DNA from: Microcosmobacter mediterraneus
Lineage (GTDB): Bacteria; Bacteroidota; Bacteroidia; Flavobacteriales; Flavobacteriaceae
Assembly: GCF_031846265.1 (NCBI RefSeq)
Contig: NZ_JAVRIA010000001.1
Coordinates: 677,940-741,939, forward strand
Length of the DNA stretch: 64,000 bases
Direction of reading: 5' to 3'
The notes under the pieces are model-generated. The model was given only the letters and a program-made list of their open reading frames with translations. It searched no databases and was not told the origin of the DNA. This document shows, piece after piece, positions 24,294-33,684 of the stretch; position 1 is the stretch's first letter; the number at the start of each line of letters is the position of its first letter. The translations under genes and the position numbers were made by a program.

Positions 24294-26747
24294 ATGGGAA
24301 GATCTAAATTTAAAATGCTTGACAGTTTGTCATTTCAGGATTTTGATGAAAATTCAGAATTAATTCCATTAATGACTCCAGAAGATGAGGCCGAAATTAA
24401 TAATGAAGTTTTACCAGAAGCGCTTCCAATTTTACCTTTAAGAAATACGGTTTTATTTCCTGGAGTTGTTATACCTATAACAGCTGGTAGAGATAAATCT
24501 ATCCAGTTAATTAAAGATGCTAATAAAGGGAGTAAGGTAATTGGAGTTGTAGCACAAAAAGATGAAGCTGTTGAAGATCCTACACACAAAGACATTAATA
24601 ATGTTGGTACAGTAGCCAAAATTTTAAAGGTTTTAAAAATGCCAGATGGTAATACAACAGTTATTATTCAAGGTAAGAAACGGTTTAAAATCAATCAGGT
24701 TGTTACCGAAACGCCTTATATGAATGCAACAATTAAGGATGTACCTGAGGCTAAACCAGCTCAAAAAAATGAAGAATTTACTGCAATTATCGAATCTATT
24801 AAAGATTTAGCATTACAGATTATTACCGATAGTCCTAACATACCTACTGAAGCATCATTTGCTATTAAAAATATTGAAAGTAATTCGTTTTTAGTGAATT
24901 TTGTATCTTCTAATATGAACCTATCCGTAAAAGATAAGCAAGAATTATTAGAAATTAATGATTTAAAAAGCAGAGCACTGGCAACACTAAAATATATGAA
25001 TGTTGAGTTGCAAAAGTTGGAGTTAAAGAATGATATTCAATCTAAAGTTCAAAGTGATTTAAACCAACAGCAACGTGAGTATTTCCTGCATCAGCAAATG
25101 AAACAAATCCAAGAAGAACTTGGAGGAGGCGTATCTTATGGTGAAGAAGTAGAAGAAATGCGACTGCGCGCTAAAGATAAAAAATGGGACGATAAGGTAG
25201 CTGAGCATTTTAATAAGGAGTTGGCCAAAATGCAACGCATGAATCCACAAGTTGCCGAATATTCTATTCAGCGAAACTACTTGGATTTATTCCTGGATTT
25301 ACCTTGGAATGAGTTTAGTGATGATAAATTTGATTTAAAACGTGCTAAGCGTATCCTAGATAGAGATCATTATGGATTAGACGACGTTAAGCGTCGTATT
25401 ATAGAATATCTAGCAGTGCTAAAATTACGTAATGATATGAAGTCTCCAATATTATGTTTGTATGGCCCTCCAGGTGTTGGTAAAACATCCTTAGGAAAAT
25501 CTATTGCAGAGGCTTTAGGTAGAGAATACGTTCGCATGTCATTAGGTGGTTTACGAGATGAAGCAGAAATTAGAGGTCATCGAAAAACCTATATTGGTGC
25601 TATGCCTGGGCGAATTTTGCAAAGTCTAAAAAAGGCAGGAACGTCAAATCCTGTATTTGTATTAGATGAAATTGATAAGCTCTCCAATAGTCATCAAGGT
25701 GATCCATCTTCAGCAATGTTAGAAGTTTTAGATCCTGAGCAAAACAGTGAATTCTATGATAATTTCTTAGAAATGGGATATGACTTATCTAAAGTAATGT
25801 TTATTGCCACTTCTAACAGCTTAAACACAATACAACCTGCATTGAGAGATCGTATGGAGATTATTAATGTAACAGGTTACACTATTGAAGAAAAAGTAGA
25901 AATTGCCAAGCGTCATCTTTTACCTAAACAATTAGAGGAGCATGGTTTAAATGATAAAGCTATAAAAATTGCAAAACCACAATTAGAAAAAATTGTAGAA
26001 GGATACACTAGAGAATCTGGTGTTAGAGGTTTAGAAAAGCAAATTGCTAAGATGGTACGTTATGCTGCAAAAAATATAGCAATGGAAGAAGCTTATAACG
26101 TTAAGGTTTCTAATGACGATATTATTGAAGTTCTTGGCGCTCCAAAATTAGAACGTGATAAATACGAAAACAATAACGTTGCAGGTGTTGTAACTGGTTT
26201 AGCTTGGACAAGAGTAGGAGGTGATATCTTATTTATTGAGTCTATTTTATCTAAAGGGAAAGGTAATCTTTCTATTACTGGTAATTTAGGAAAAGTGATG
26301 AAAGAATCTGCTACCATTGCTATGGAATACATCAAGGCCAATGCAGATAATTTTAGTTTAGATACTGAAGTTTTTGATAAGTATAACGTACATATTCATG
26401 TGCCAGAAGGCGCTACACCAAAAGATGGACCTAGTGCTGGTGTAACCATGTTAACGTCTCTAGTGTCTTTATTTACACAACGTAAAGTAAAAAAGAGTTT
26501 AGCCATGACTGGTGAAATTACCCTTAGAGGAAAAGTGCTTCCTGTTGGTGGTATAAAAGAAAAAATACTTGCAGCTAAAAGAGCTAGAATAAAGGAGATT
26601 TTATTATCAGAAGACAATAGACGCGACATCAAAGAAATCAAATCAGATTATTTAAAAGGTTTAACGTTTCATTATGTTACAGATATGCATCAAGTTTTAG
26701 ATATTGCACTTACAAATCAAAAAGTTAAGAATGCTAAAAAATTATAA
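24294..26747 (+). CDS. lon: ATP-dependent protease Lon
   Basis: 817 residues. N-terminal LON substrate-recognition domain (about 40-250, LPILPLRNTVLFPGVVIPI), AAA+ module with Walker A GPPGVGKTSLGK and Walker B VFVLDEIDKL, and the C-terminal S16 protease with catalytic Ser in DGPSAGVTM and Lys in GGIKEKILAAKRA. It degrades misfolded and regulatory proteins. The short LysM gene starts 17 bp before its stop. Two inverted repeats lie in the 230 bp upstream. A heat-shock regulator is possible, but no site was recognised. Confidence 0.97.
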   Translation: MGRSKFKMLDSLSFQDFDENSELIPLMTPEDEAEINNEVLPEALPILPLRNTVLFPGVVIPITAGRDKSIQLIKDANKGSKVIGVVAQKDEAVEDPTHKDINNVGTVAKILKVLKMPDGNTTVIIQGKKRFKINQVVTETPYMNATIKDVPEAKPAQKNEEFTAIIESIKDLALQIITDSPNIPTEASFAIKNIESNSFLVNFVSSNMNLSVKDKQELLEINDLKSRALATLKYMNVELQKLELKNDIQSKVQSDLNQQQREYFLHQQMKQIQEELGGGVSYGEEVEEMRLRAKDKKWDDKVAEHFNKELAKMQRMNPQVAEYSIQRNYLDLFLDLPWNEFSDDKFDLKRAKRILDRDHYGLDDVKRRIIEYLAVLKLRNDMKSPILCLYGPPGVGKTSLGKSIAEALGREYVRMSLGGLRDEAEIRGHRKTYIGAMPGRILQSLKKAGTSNPVFVLDEIDKLSNSHQGDPSSAMLEVLDPEQNSEFYDNFLEMGYDLSKVMFIATSNSLNTIQPALRDRMEIINVTGYTIEEKVEIAKRHLLPKQLEEHGLNDKAIKIAKPQLEKIVEGYTRESGVRGLEKQIAKMVRYAAKNIAMEEAYNVKVSNDDIIEVLGAPKLERDKYENNNVAGVVTGLAWTRVGGDILFIESILSKGKGNLSITGNLGKVMKESATIAMEYIKANADNFSLDTEVFDKYNVHIHVPEGATPKDGPSAGVTMLTSLVSLFTQRKVKKSLAMTGEITLRGKVLPVGGIKEKILAAKRARIKEILLSEDNRRDIKEIKSDYLKGLTFHYVTDMHQVLDIALTNQKVKNAKKL

Positions 26748-27498
26748 GTTACTAGTATTTATAATCAGTTTTTGTCTATCAAGCTCCATTGGTTTTGCAC
26801 AATCTGAGGAATATAAAGATGTATTACTAGATGGTAAACCAGCAAAGCTTAATCTTAAAACAGGTGAAATTACATTAGTAAAAAAATTAGCTGACACTAA
26901 AGTAGATGCTTCAGAAATTAAAGTAAAAGCAGAGTCTGAAAAGTCAAAGTCTACTCAGAGTAATAATGAAGCAGATAGTAATAATAACGAATTTCATATC
27001 GTTAAATCTAATGAAAGACTTACTACAATAGCAAAGCAATATAATATATCATTGGTGAAATTAATGGAAGCTAATAAGCTTGAAACAACATTAATCAGTA
27101 AAGGACAAAAACTAAGAGTTCGTGATTTTTCTGAAAATAAAAATCATAAAAATCAAACTTCTAATAGTGTTGAATCAGCAAAGGTAAACTCAGATTTTCA
27201 TTTAGTAACTAAAGGGCAAACTTTATACAGTATCTCCAAGATATATGGTTATTCTGTAAATGAGCTTAAATCGTTTAATAATTTAAACTCAAATCTTATA
27301 AAAGAAGGCCAACGTTTACGTATCACTAAACCATTACCATCAACAATACAACATTCATCTGATGTCTGGATTGTGGTTAAAGGCGATACGCTTTATAGTA
27401 TTTCAAAAAGAACATCTACAACAGTAAATGCATTAAAACAAATTAATAACCTTACTAGTAATCTTATTTTTATTGGGCAGAAACTTCGATTAAAGTAA
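26731..27498 (+). CDS. Triple LysM-domain secreted protein
   Basis: 255 residues from ATG 26731, which begins a signal peptide (MLKNYKLLVFIISFCLSSSIGFAQ). Three LysM domains (about residues 90-131, 155-198 and 209-255) share the pattern V-x-GETL-like/SI-x-K-x-Y/NN-L/I-GQKLR. The middle is rich in Ser/Asn/Lys. LysM binds peptidoglycan; there is no catalytic domain, so it is a cell-wall binder or scaffold. The start overlaps lon by 17 bp, so expression with lon is likely. Confidence 0.88.
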   Translation: MLKNYKLLVFIISFCLSSSIGFAQSEEYKDVLLDGKPAKLNLKTGEITLVKKLADTKVDASEIKVKAESEKSKSTQSNNEADSNNNEFHIVKSNERLTTIAKQYNISLVKLMEANKLETTLISKGQKLRVRDFSENKNHKNQTSNSVESAKVNSDFHLVTKGQTLYSISKIYGYSVNELKSFNNLNSNLIKEGQRLRITKPLPSTIQHSSDVWIVVKGDTLYSISKRTSTTVNALKQINNLTSNLIFIGQKLRLK

Positions 27499-27571
27499 TA
27501 AGTCTTTATATCCCAAAAAATAAATGTAGCCTAGAATCGTTTTACAATAGATTTAGTTACTTTTGCATGCT

Positions 27572-28591
27572 ATGTTTAAGAGGATTGCTACAATAATTCT
27601 GCTTCAATTTTGTTTTTTTCTCCAAGCTCAGGTTGGAGGTGAAGCAACCTATCAATTCCTAAATTTAGTATCCTCTCCAAGACAAGCAGCTTTAGGTGGA
27701 AAAGTTATTACTAACTATGATTATGATGTAACGTCTGCACTTTATAATCCAGCATCTATAAATGTAGAAATGGATAACCAATTGGCAGTAAATTACTCGA
27801 GTTACCTCGGCGGAATTAGTTACGGAACCATAGCATATGCTTATACTTGGGATAGACGTGTACAAACCTTTCATATTGGTGCTACTTATGTTAATTATGG
27901 AACGTTTGATGGTTATGACATTAATGGCTTACCAACAGGAACGTTTTCAGGAAACGAAGCAGCCTTATCATTTGGATATTCGTATAATATACCCTTCACA
28001 GATTTTTATTTAGGAGCTAGTGCAAAATTGATAACATCTCAATTAGAAATTTATAATTCATTTGGTGGAGCTGTTGATTTGGCAGCTATGTATATTAATG
28101 ATAAGATAGATTTTCATGCTGCTTTAACAGTGCGTAATTTAGGAGCTCAATTCAAAACTTATGCTGGACTCAATGAGAAATTACCAATGGAAATTAACTT
28201 TGGTTTGTCTCAAACACTTGAAAATGTTCCTATTCGTTGGCATTTAACTTTTGAAAACCTTCAAGCTTGGCCTATTGGCTTTTCTAATCCTGCTAGAGCA
28301 GAAACAGATTTAAATGGTAATCAAACACAAGAAAAAGTAGGGTTTTTTAATGAATTATTAAGGCATACTATTGTTGCTGCAGAAATATTTCCAGAAAGAG
28401 GTTTTAATTTAAGATTAGGTTATAACTTTAGACGATCAGAAGAATTACGTATCGTAGACCAACGAAATTTTTCAGGATTAAGTTTCGGTGTAGGTATAAG
28501 ATTAAATAAAATGCGTTTTAGTTATACACATGCTCGCTACTCTAGTAACTCCAATACAAGTTTCTTTGGATTGCAAATAGATTTACGTTAA
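27572..28591 (+). CDS. porQ: Type IX secretion system protein PorQ
   Basis: 339 residues from ATG 27572 (a TTG three codons earlier is unlikely). Signal peptide MFKRIATIILLQFCFFLQAQ, then the PorQ opening VGGEATYQFLNLVSSPRQAALGGK, repeated transmembrane-beta blocks (ALSFGYSYNIPF, HAALTVRNLG, GFNLRLGYNFR) and a beta-barrel-like C-terminus FGVGIRLNKMRFSYTHARYSS. PorQ is a T9SS outer-membrane protein that works with PorU and PorZ in cargo attachment. Adjacent to cmk in many Bacteroidota. A TACTTTTG box at 27558-27565 lies so near the start that the mRNA may be nearly leaderless. Confidence 0.88.
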   Translation: MFKRIATIILLQFCFFLQAQVGGEATYQFLNLVSSPRQAALGGKVITNYDYDVTSALYNPASINVEMDNQLAVNYSSYLGGISYGTIAYAYTWDRRVQTFHIGATYVNYGTFDGYDINGLPTGTFSGNEAALSFGYSYNIPFTDFYLGASAKLITSQLEIYNSFGGAVDLAAMYINDKIDFHAALTVRNLGAQFKTYAGLNEKLPMEINFGLSQTLENVPIRWHLTFENLQAWPIGFSNPARAETDLNGNQTQEKVGFFNELLRHTIVAAEIFPERGFNLRLGYNFRRSEELRIVDQRNFSGLSFGVGIRLNKMRFSYTHARYSSNSNTSFFGLQIDLR

Positions 28592-29298
28592 TGACTAATA
28601 TTACTATTGCAATAGATGGTTTTTCTTCAACAGGTAAAAGCACTGTAGCTAAACTGCTTGCAAAAGCATTAGGCTACATATATGTAGACTCAGGTGCTAT
28701 GTATAGAGCTGTAACGTTTTATGCTATGCAACATAACTTTATTGAAGAAAATTATTTATTTGAAGAGGCTCTTGTTAAAAGCTTAGACGACATTTTTATT
28801 TCCTTTAAACATAATGAAGAATTAGGTTTTTCAGAAGTTTTTTTAAATAATGTTAATATTGAAAAAGAAATTAGAACCCTTGAGGTATCTAATTTTGTTA
28901 GCACCATTGCTGCAATACCAGAAGTAAGACGAAAACTGGTTATACAGCAGCAAGATATGGGAAAAGCTAAAGGTGTAGTTATGGATGGTAGAGATATAGG
29001 CACAGTTGTTTTTCCTTATGCAGAACTTAAAATATTTATGACAGCTTCAGCTGAAACTAGAGCACAAAGACGTTTTCAAGAGCTTATCGATAGAGGAGAC
29101 GAGGTGCATTTTGAAGAGGTGTTAGATAATGTTATTAAGCGAGATTATATAGACTCTACAAGAGAGGATTCACCACTCATACAAGCGGAAGACGCTGTCT
29201 TATTTAATAATTCCAATTTCTCCATTGAGGAACAATTTGAAAAGGTATTAAATTTAGCCAAATCAATTATTAAGCACAAAAAAAGCGACACTAACTAG
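28591..29298 (+). CDS. cmk: Cytidylate kinase
   Basis: 235 residues. P-loop IAIDGFSSTGKSTVAK, YVDSGAMYRAVTF, the CMP-binding region and MDGRDIGTVVFP, AETRAQRRFQEL and RDYIDSTREDSPL are all typical. Converts CMP and dCMP to the diphosphates. Its ATG shares one base with the porQ stop (TAATG), so the two are coupled. The terminator hairpin overlaps the last codons. Confidence 0.96.
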   Translation: MTNITIAIDGFSSTGKSTVAKLLAKALGYIYVDSGAMYRAVTFYAMQHNFIEENYLFEEALVKSLDDIFISFKHNEELGFSEVFLNNVNIEKEIRTLEVSNFVSTIAAIPEVRRKLVIQQQDMGKAKGVVMDGRDIGTVVFPYAELKIFMTASAETRAQRRFQELIDRGDEVHFEEVLDNVIKRDYIDSTREDSPLIQAEDAVLFNNSNFSIEEQFEKVLNLAKSIIKHKKSDTN

Positions 29299-29310
29299 TA
29301 TCGCTTTTTT
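29278..29310 (+). terminator. Terminator at the cmk 3' end
   Basis: AAAAAAGCGA and TCGCTTTTTT pair around a 12-base loop. The left arm lies inside the last codons of cmk; the right arm ends in six T. The A run also makes it work for the opposite strand. Confidence 0.8.
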
Positions 29311-29327
29311 GATAATAATCTTAAATC

Positions 29328-29705
29328 CTATAAATTAGGAATAATCAGTTCTTGATCTGGATGTATTAAATCTGGATTCTTTAATATATCAGTATTTGCT
29401 GCAAAAATGTCTTTGTACTTCATTGCATCACCATAATAATGCTTAGCAATTTTTCCTAAAGTCTCACCAGAGGCAACAGTATGTCTTGCATAAACAGACT
29501 CGTCTGCTACTTTAATATCAGCTACAATATCTGTTGGATTATCACCACCAGCAACCTTAATAGCATCCCAAAGTAAATTTTTCTCATATTGTGTTGCGGC
29601 TGTACCTTGTACTTTTAGCACGCCGTTTTCTTCGCTTACGTTTCCGTTTTGAATGTTTAATTGTTCCCCTAGGTCTAATACGCCTTGGTATTTAGCTCTA
29701 ACCAT
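29328..29705 (-). CDS. BON-LysM protein, KbpA/YgaU-like
   Basis: 125 residues, no signal peptide. The first part (about 10-70, NGNVSEENGVLKVQGTAATQYEKNLLWDAIKV) fits a BON domain; the C-terminus (about 75-124, HTVASGETLGKIAKHYYGDAMKYKDIFAANTDIL with LIHPDQELIIP) is a LysM domain. This is the architecture of E. coli KbpA (YgaU), a cytoplasmic potassium-binding protein. Function by analogy only. Confidence 0.82.
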   Translation of the reverse strand: MVRAKYQGVLDLGEQLNIQNGNVSEENGVLKVQGTAATQYEKNLLWDAIKVAGGDNPTDIVADIKVADESVYARHTVASGETLGKIAKHYYGDAMKYKDIFAANTDILKNPDLIHPDQELIIPNL

Positions 29706-29830
29706 AATTGTTTAAATTTTAAGTATTAATAGTATGTAAATATATCAAATTTATGTACTACTTATAGTAGCAACTTTGATATCTAGTTTATTAGACACCT
29801 TTTTTATCAAAAAGTCACTAAAAAAAGTTT

Positions 29831-30238
29831 CTATAATTTAAAGTATTGTGTCCAGTAACGATCACCTTCTTCAAAATACCAAACTTCCAATACATCTGAG
29901 TTTAAAGAATATTCTTGGGTGTAAGAATTATTATTTTCTGTTGTGTATAACAATATGTTATTGTTAACGTCTATCGTGAAAACACCATTTGTAATAATAC
30001 CATTAGAATCATCAAAAGTATAATTACCTTTTGTATCATTGATATTTGAATCCTCCATAAACATTATTGTTTCACAACATAAGGCTTCTAAGGATGATAC
30101 ATTGTTAATACCACGAGAACTTATTTCCCATTCACCCAATAATCCTGAATTACTAAGAGGATTAATAGTTACATCATCATCACTGCAACTGATTAGTATT
30201 GATACCAATATTAAAACGTATAAATTTATTTTTTTCAT
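29831..30238 (-). CDS. Lipocalin-like lipoprotein
   Basis: 135 residues, lipobox SILISC followed by SDDD, so a surface or periplasmic lipoprotein. The rest has a WEISSRGI opening and short beta strands ending in EVWYFEEGDRYWTQYFKL, like the lipocalin-like or DUF5004-type family of flavobacteria, one copy of which also lies at 55298-55807. A CC pair (EALCCETIM) is near the middle. Not otherwise recognised. Single-gene unit. Confidence 0.6.
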   Translation of the reverse strand: MKKINLYVLILVSILISCSDDDVTINPLSNSGLLGEWEISSRGINNVSSLEALCCETIMFMEDSNINDTKGNYTFDDSNGIITNGVFTIDVNNNILLYTTENNNSYTQEYSLNSDVLEVWYFEEGDRYWTQYFKL

Positions 30239-30344
30239 GCGAAATATTTTTTCAAAAATAGAGCTATTATCCTTTTGGCTATTAATCTTAAATATTATGA
30301 TTGTATCATTTTAATGTAAAGTAGTTTAAATAATGGTCTAGTAA

Positions 30345-30375
30345 TTTGTTAATTGATTGGAAATGATTAATTTTG
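30345..30375 (+). promoter_or_regulatory. Promoter of rpsA
   Basis: TTTG at 30345-30348, a 19-bp gap, then TAATTTTG at 30368-30375, matching the Bacteroidota consensus. Transcription would start near 30381, leaving a leader of about 110 nt. Confidence 0.7.
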
Positions 30376-30388
30376 CGCTCCTTTTTAG

Positions 30389-30462
30389 CGAATAATTGAA
30401 AGTAGAAAAGGAAATAAAAAATTTAAATTAATAACTTCTGTTAGTTATTCGTTAGACTTTCA
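30389..30462 (+). promoter_or_regulatory. Structured leader of rpsA (possible)
   Basis: Within the leader, AATAACT (30430-30436) and AGTTATT (30443-30449) form a 7-bp hairpin. TTATTCG (30445-30451) can instead pair with CGAATAA (30389-30395), and ACTTTCA (30456-30462) with TGAAAGT (30397-30403). The first two are mutually exclusive. The structure could be a self-control site for S1, but AT-rich chance is a real alternative. Confidence 0.3.
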
Positions 30463-30494
30463 AAAACTACAGAATACAAATTTTAATCAGCACA

Positions 30495-32336
30495 ATGGCT
30501 GAAAAGAAAACAAAAAAAGCTGAGGCAGCATTAGAAGCAGTTGAGGCAGTAACAGTAGAAGCTCCAGTAATCTCTGAAGCACAAGCAAATCCGGAAAAGT
30601 TTCTTAAAGAATTCGATTGGCACAATTACGAAGAAGGTATTGAGCAAGTAGAAGACAAGAAACTTGAGGAATTTGAAAAACTTGTATCTGAAAATTTCGT
30701 TGACACTTTAAATGATGAAGTTGTAGAAGGTGAAGTCATTCATATCACTGATAGAGATGCTATCATTGATATTAATGCTAAATCTGAAGGCGTTATTTCT
30801 CTTAATGAATTTAGATACAATCCAAACCTTAAAGTTGGAGATAAAGTAGAAGTATTAATCGACGTGCGCGAAGATGCAACTGGTCAGTTAGTATTATCTC
30901 ACAGAAAAGCAAGAGTAATTAAAGCTTGGGACAGAGTAAATGCTGCTCATGATACTGGTGAAATCGTTAACGGTTTTGTGAAATGCAGAACTAAAGGTGG
31001 AATGATCGTAGATGTATTTGGCATAGAAGCATTCTTACCAGGATCTCAAATCGATGTAAAACCAATTAGAGATTACGATCAGTACGTTAATAAAACGATG
31101 GAATTTAAAGTTGTTAAAATCAACCACGAATTCAAAAATATAGTTGTTTCTCATAAAGCCCTTATCGAAGCAGATATCGAAGAACAAAAGAAAGAAATCA
31201 TTGGCCAATTAGAAAAAGGACAAGTCTTAGAAGGTATTGTTAAAAACATTACGTCTTATGGTGTGTTTATTGATTTAGGTGGTGTTGATGGTTTAGTACA
31301 TATTACAGATTTATCTTGGTCTCGCATCAACCATCCAAATGAGATTGTTGAATTAGATCAGAAATTAAATGTTGTAATCTTAGACTTTGATGAAAACAAA
31401 TCTAGAATCCAATTAGGTCTTAAGCAGTTAAGTAAGCATCCATGGGAAGCTCTTGGAGAAGAAGTTAAAGTTGGAGATAAAGTAAAAGGTAAAGTAGTTG
31501 TTATTGCAGATTATGGTGCTTTTGTTGAAGTTTCTGAAGGTGTAGAAGGATTAATTCATGTCAGTGAAATGTCTTGGTCTACGCATTTAAGATCAGCCCA
31601 AGATTTTGTTACTGTTGGTGATGAAGTTGAAGCTCAAATCTTAACTCTAGATAGAGAAGACCGTAAAATGTCTCTTGGTATTAAGCAATTAACACCAGAT
31701 CCATGGACAGATATTACATCTAAATATCCTGTAGGTTCTACACACACAGGAAAAGTTAGAAACTTTACAAACTTTGGAGTTTTTGTTGAATTAGAAGAAG
31801 GTATCGACGGATTAATTTACATCTCTGATTTATCTTGGACTAAGAAAATTAAGCATCCATCAGAATTTTGTAATGTAGGTGATGAATTAGAAGTTGTAGT
31901 TTTAGAATTAGATGTTGAAGGACGTAAGCTAAGTTTAGGTCATAAGCAAACAACTGAAAACCCTTGGGATAAATACGAAACTGAATTTGCTTTAAATACA
32001 GTTCATAAAGCTGCTGTTTCTGAAATAGTTGATAAAGGAGCAACAGTAGAATTTAACGAAGACATCATTGCATTTATTCCTTCAAGACATTTAGAAAAAG
32101 AGGATGGTTCTAAACTAAAGAAAGGTGAAGAAGCAGAATTTAAAATCATTGAGTTCAGTAAAGAGTTTAAGCGCGTAGTTGCTTCTCATACTGCTGTTCA
32201 TAAAGAAGAGGAGGCTAAAATAGTAAAAGCTGCTGCTAAGAAAGCTGCATCTGCTGCTGCTGAGGCTAAACCAACTCTTGGTGATGCTAATGATGCTTTA
32301 CAGGCACTTAAAGATAAAATGGACGGAAAAAAATAG
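30495..32336 (+). CDS. rpsA: 30S ribosomal protein S1
   Basis: 613 residues with six S1 RNA-binding domains in series; the repeat cores are seen as GEVIHITDRDAIIDI, GFVKCRTKGGMIVDV, GIVKNITSYGVFIDLGG, GKVVVIADYGAFVEV, GKVRNFTNFGVFVEL and AAVSEIVDKGATVEF. The N-terminus adds an Ala/Glu-rich stretch, and the C-terminus an Ala/Lys-rich tail (KAAAKKAASAAAEAKP). S1 binds mRNA leaders on the 30S subunit, relevant in a phylum that makes little use of Shine-Dalgarno sequences. It has its own consensus promoter and terminator, so is a single-gene unit. Confidence 0.97.
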   Translation: MAEKKTKKAEAALEAVEAVTVEAPVISEAQANPEKFLKEFDWHNYEEGIEQVEDKKLEEFEKLVSENFVDTLNDEVVEGEVIHITDRDAIIDINAKSEGVISLNEFRYNPNLKVGDKVEVLIDVREDATGQLVLSHRKARVIKAWDRVNAAHDTGEIVNGFVKCRTKGGMIVDVFGIEAFLPGSQIDVKPIRDYDQYVNKTMEFKVVKINHEFKNIVVSHKALIEADIEEQKKEIIGQLEKGQVLEGIVKNITSYGVFIDLGGVDGLVHITDLSWSRINHPNEIVELDQKLNVVILDFDENKSRIQLGLKQLSKHPWEALGEEVKVGDKVKGKVVVIADYGAFVEVSEGVEGLIHVSEMSWSTHLRSAQDFVTVGDEVEAQILTLDREDRKMSLGIKQLTPDPWTDITSKYPVGSTHTGKVRNFTNFGVFVELEEGIDGLIYISDLSWTKKIKHPSEFCNVGDELEVVVLELDVEGRKLSLGHKQTTENPWDKYETEFALNTVHKAAVSEIVDKGATVEFNEDIIAFIPSRHLEKEDGSKLKKGEEAEFKIIEFSKEFKRVVASHTAVHKEEEAKIVKAAAKKAASAAAEAKPTLGDANDALQALKDKMDGKK

Positions 32337-32354
32337 TCTAATTATAAAATAAAT

Positions 32355-32389
32355 AAAAAAGCTCTCTATTAGTTTAGGGAGCTTTTTTT
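32355..32389 (+). terminator. Terminator after rpsA
   Basis: AAAAAAGCTCTCTA and TAGGGAGCTTTTTT pair (one G-T) around TTAGTT, followed by further T. Confidence 0.85.
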
Positions 32390-32450
32390 ATTTTCAATAA
32401 GAAGAAGGTTTAATTAATGTTTTTATGTAGTTTTGAGCAAAGCATTATTA

Positions 32451-33593
32451 ATGAATAAATTAAAATTCTTACTGTTTAATGTAGTATTTTTTTTCATTTT
32501 AACAGGTAATTCTCAAGTAATAGCTTATGATGCTACCTTTAGTGAATATGCGATATCAACTTGTATAGATCTTACAAGTTTAAATCCTGTGGTAAAAGGA
32601 CATCAATTAAATTATGTGGTTTCCTATCATAAGTTGCTTAGTGAGGCACAAACAAACAGTAATGTACTCCCTCCATTTTACTCATACCAATCTTTAAGTG
32701 AGACGCTTTACGCACGAGTAACAAATAATAATGATAGTTCAGATTATGCAACTTCAGAAATTACGATTAATTTATCACCATTACCATGCTGTCCACCTCC
32801 ACCTCCAGGTTACAATAGTTTTAATTATTGTGATACTGATAATGATGGTCTTATTGAAGTGTATCTGCCAAATTTGCGATATATAGTTGCCTATGGTTAT
32901 CCGCCAGAATCGTTTTGTGATATTGATGTATCTGAGATAAATATTCAATACTTCGCTAGTCAAGAGGATCTCGACAATGGCTCTAATCCTTTAGATGAGA
33001 TTTATAACATTACTGAAAATACTGAGATTTATTATTTAATGACAAATACTGTTAGTTCTGATAGTTTTCAAGCGCAATTCGGAATAAATATTGAAACATG
33101 TAATGGATTAGATACTGATGGTGATGGCATAAATGATTATGATGAAGATGTAAATAGAAATGGATATTTTGAAGATGATGATACAGATATGGATGGACTT
33201 AAAAACTTTGAAGATGATGATGATGATAACGATTTAATTTTAACTATAGATGAAGACTATAATTCCAATGGTTCCGCATTAGATGATGATATAAATGGTA
33301 ATGGTATAGCTGATTATTTAGAATCTAATGCAACGCTTTCAAATCAATTATTTGATGTAACAGTTATTGATATTTACCCAAATCCTATATTAGATAAGTT
33401 AAATATTAACAACACTGTAAGTGATTTAGATATTGAAATTTTTCTAATAGATATAAATGGCAAAATTATTTTTTCAAGCAAATTATTACCTAATATCTCA
33501 ACTATTGATATGACAAGTTATAAATCAGGAATATATTTCTTAAAACTTAAAACAGCTATGAAAACCTCTATTGAAAAGGTCATTAAATTATAA
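32451..33593 (+). CDS. T9SS type A sorting-domain protein with thrombospondin-3-like Asp repeats
   Basis: 380 residues from ATG 32451 with a signal peptide (MNKLKFLLFNVVFFFILTGNSQ). A middle proline stretch (CCPPPPPG) and an adhesion-like part are followed by Asp/Asn-rich calcium-binding repeats (TDGDGINDYDED, NRNGYFEDDDTDMDG, EDDDDDNDL; about 225-295). The last 75 residues are the type A sorting domain: DIYPNPILDKLNI, FLIDINGKIIFSS and YKSGIYFLKLKT, which directs export by T9SS and cell-surface attachment. Role is probably an exported surface protein; the substrate is unknown. Confidence 0.82.
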   Translation: MNKLKFLLFNVVFFFILTGNSQVIAYDATFSEYAISTCIDLTSLNPVVKGHQLNYVVSYHKLLSEAQTNSNVLPPFYSYQSLSETLYARVTNNNDSSDYATSEITINLSPLPCCPPPPPGYNSFNYCDTDNDGLIEVYLPNLRYIVAYGYPPESFCDIDVSEINIQYFASQEDLDNGSNPLDEIYNITENTEIYYLMTNTVSSDSFQAQFGINIETCNGLDTDGDGINDYDEDVNRNGYFEDDDTDMDGLKNFEDDDDDNDLILTIDEDYNSNGSALDDDINGNGIADYLESNATLSNQLFDVTVIDIYPNPILDKLNINNTVSDLDIEIFLIDINGKIIFSSKLLPNISTIDMTSYKSGIYFLKLKTAMKTSIEKVIKL

Positions 33594-33632
33594 AATATAA
33601 CCTGTAATAATTCATGTAAAACGCTTTCAGCA

Positions 33633-33663
33633 TTGCAAACCCTAATTATTTACCCTAACTTTG
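33633..33663 (+). promoter_or_regulatory. Promoter of pyrR-pyrB
   Basis: TTG at 33633-33635, 20 bp, TAACTTTG at 33656-33663. Predicted start near 33670, only about 15 bp before the pyrR ATG, so no attenuator leader can fit. Confidence 0.7.
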
Positions 33664-33684
33664 CCAAGCATACTTATCTAGTAT

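Noticed and set aside
24335..26641. Opposite-strand open frames inside lon
   Set aside because: They follow the codon pattern of lon and lack any recognisable domain; they are antisense shadows.
33594..33684. PyrR attenuator before pyrR
   Set aside because: No hairpin pair or U tract; the consensus promoter leaves a leader of about 15 nt.
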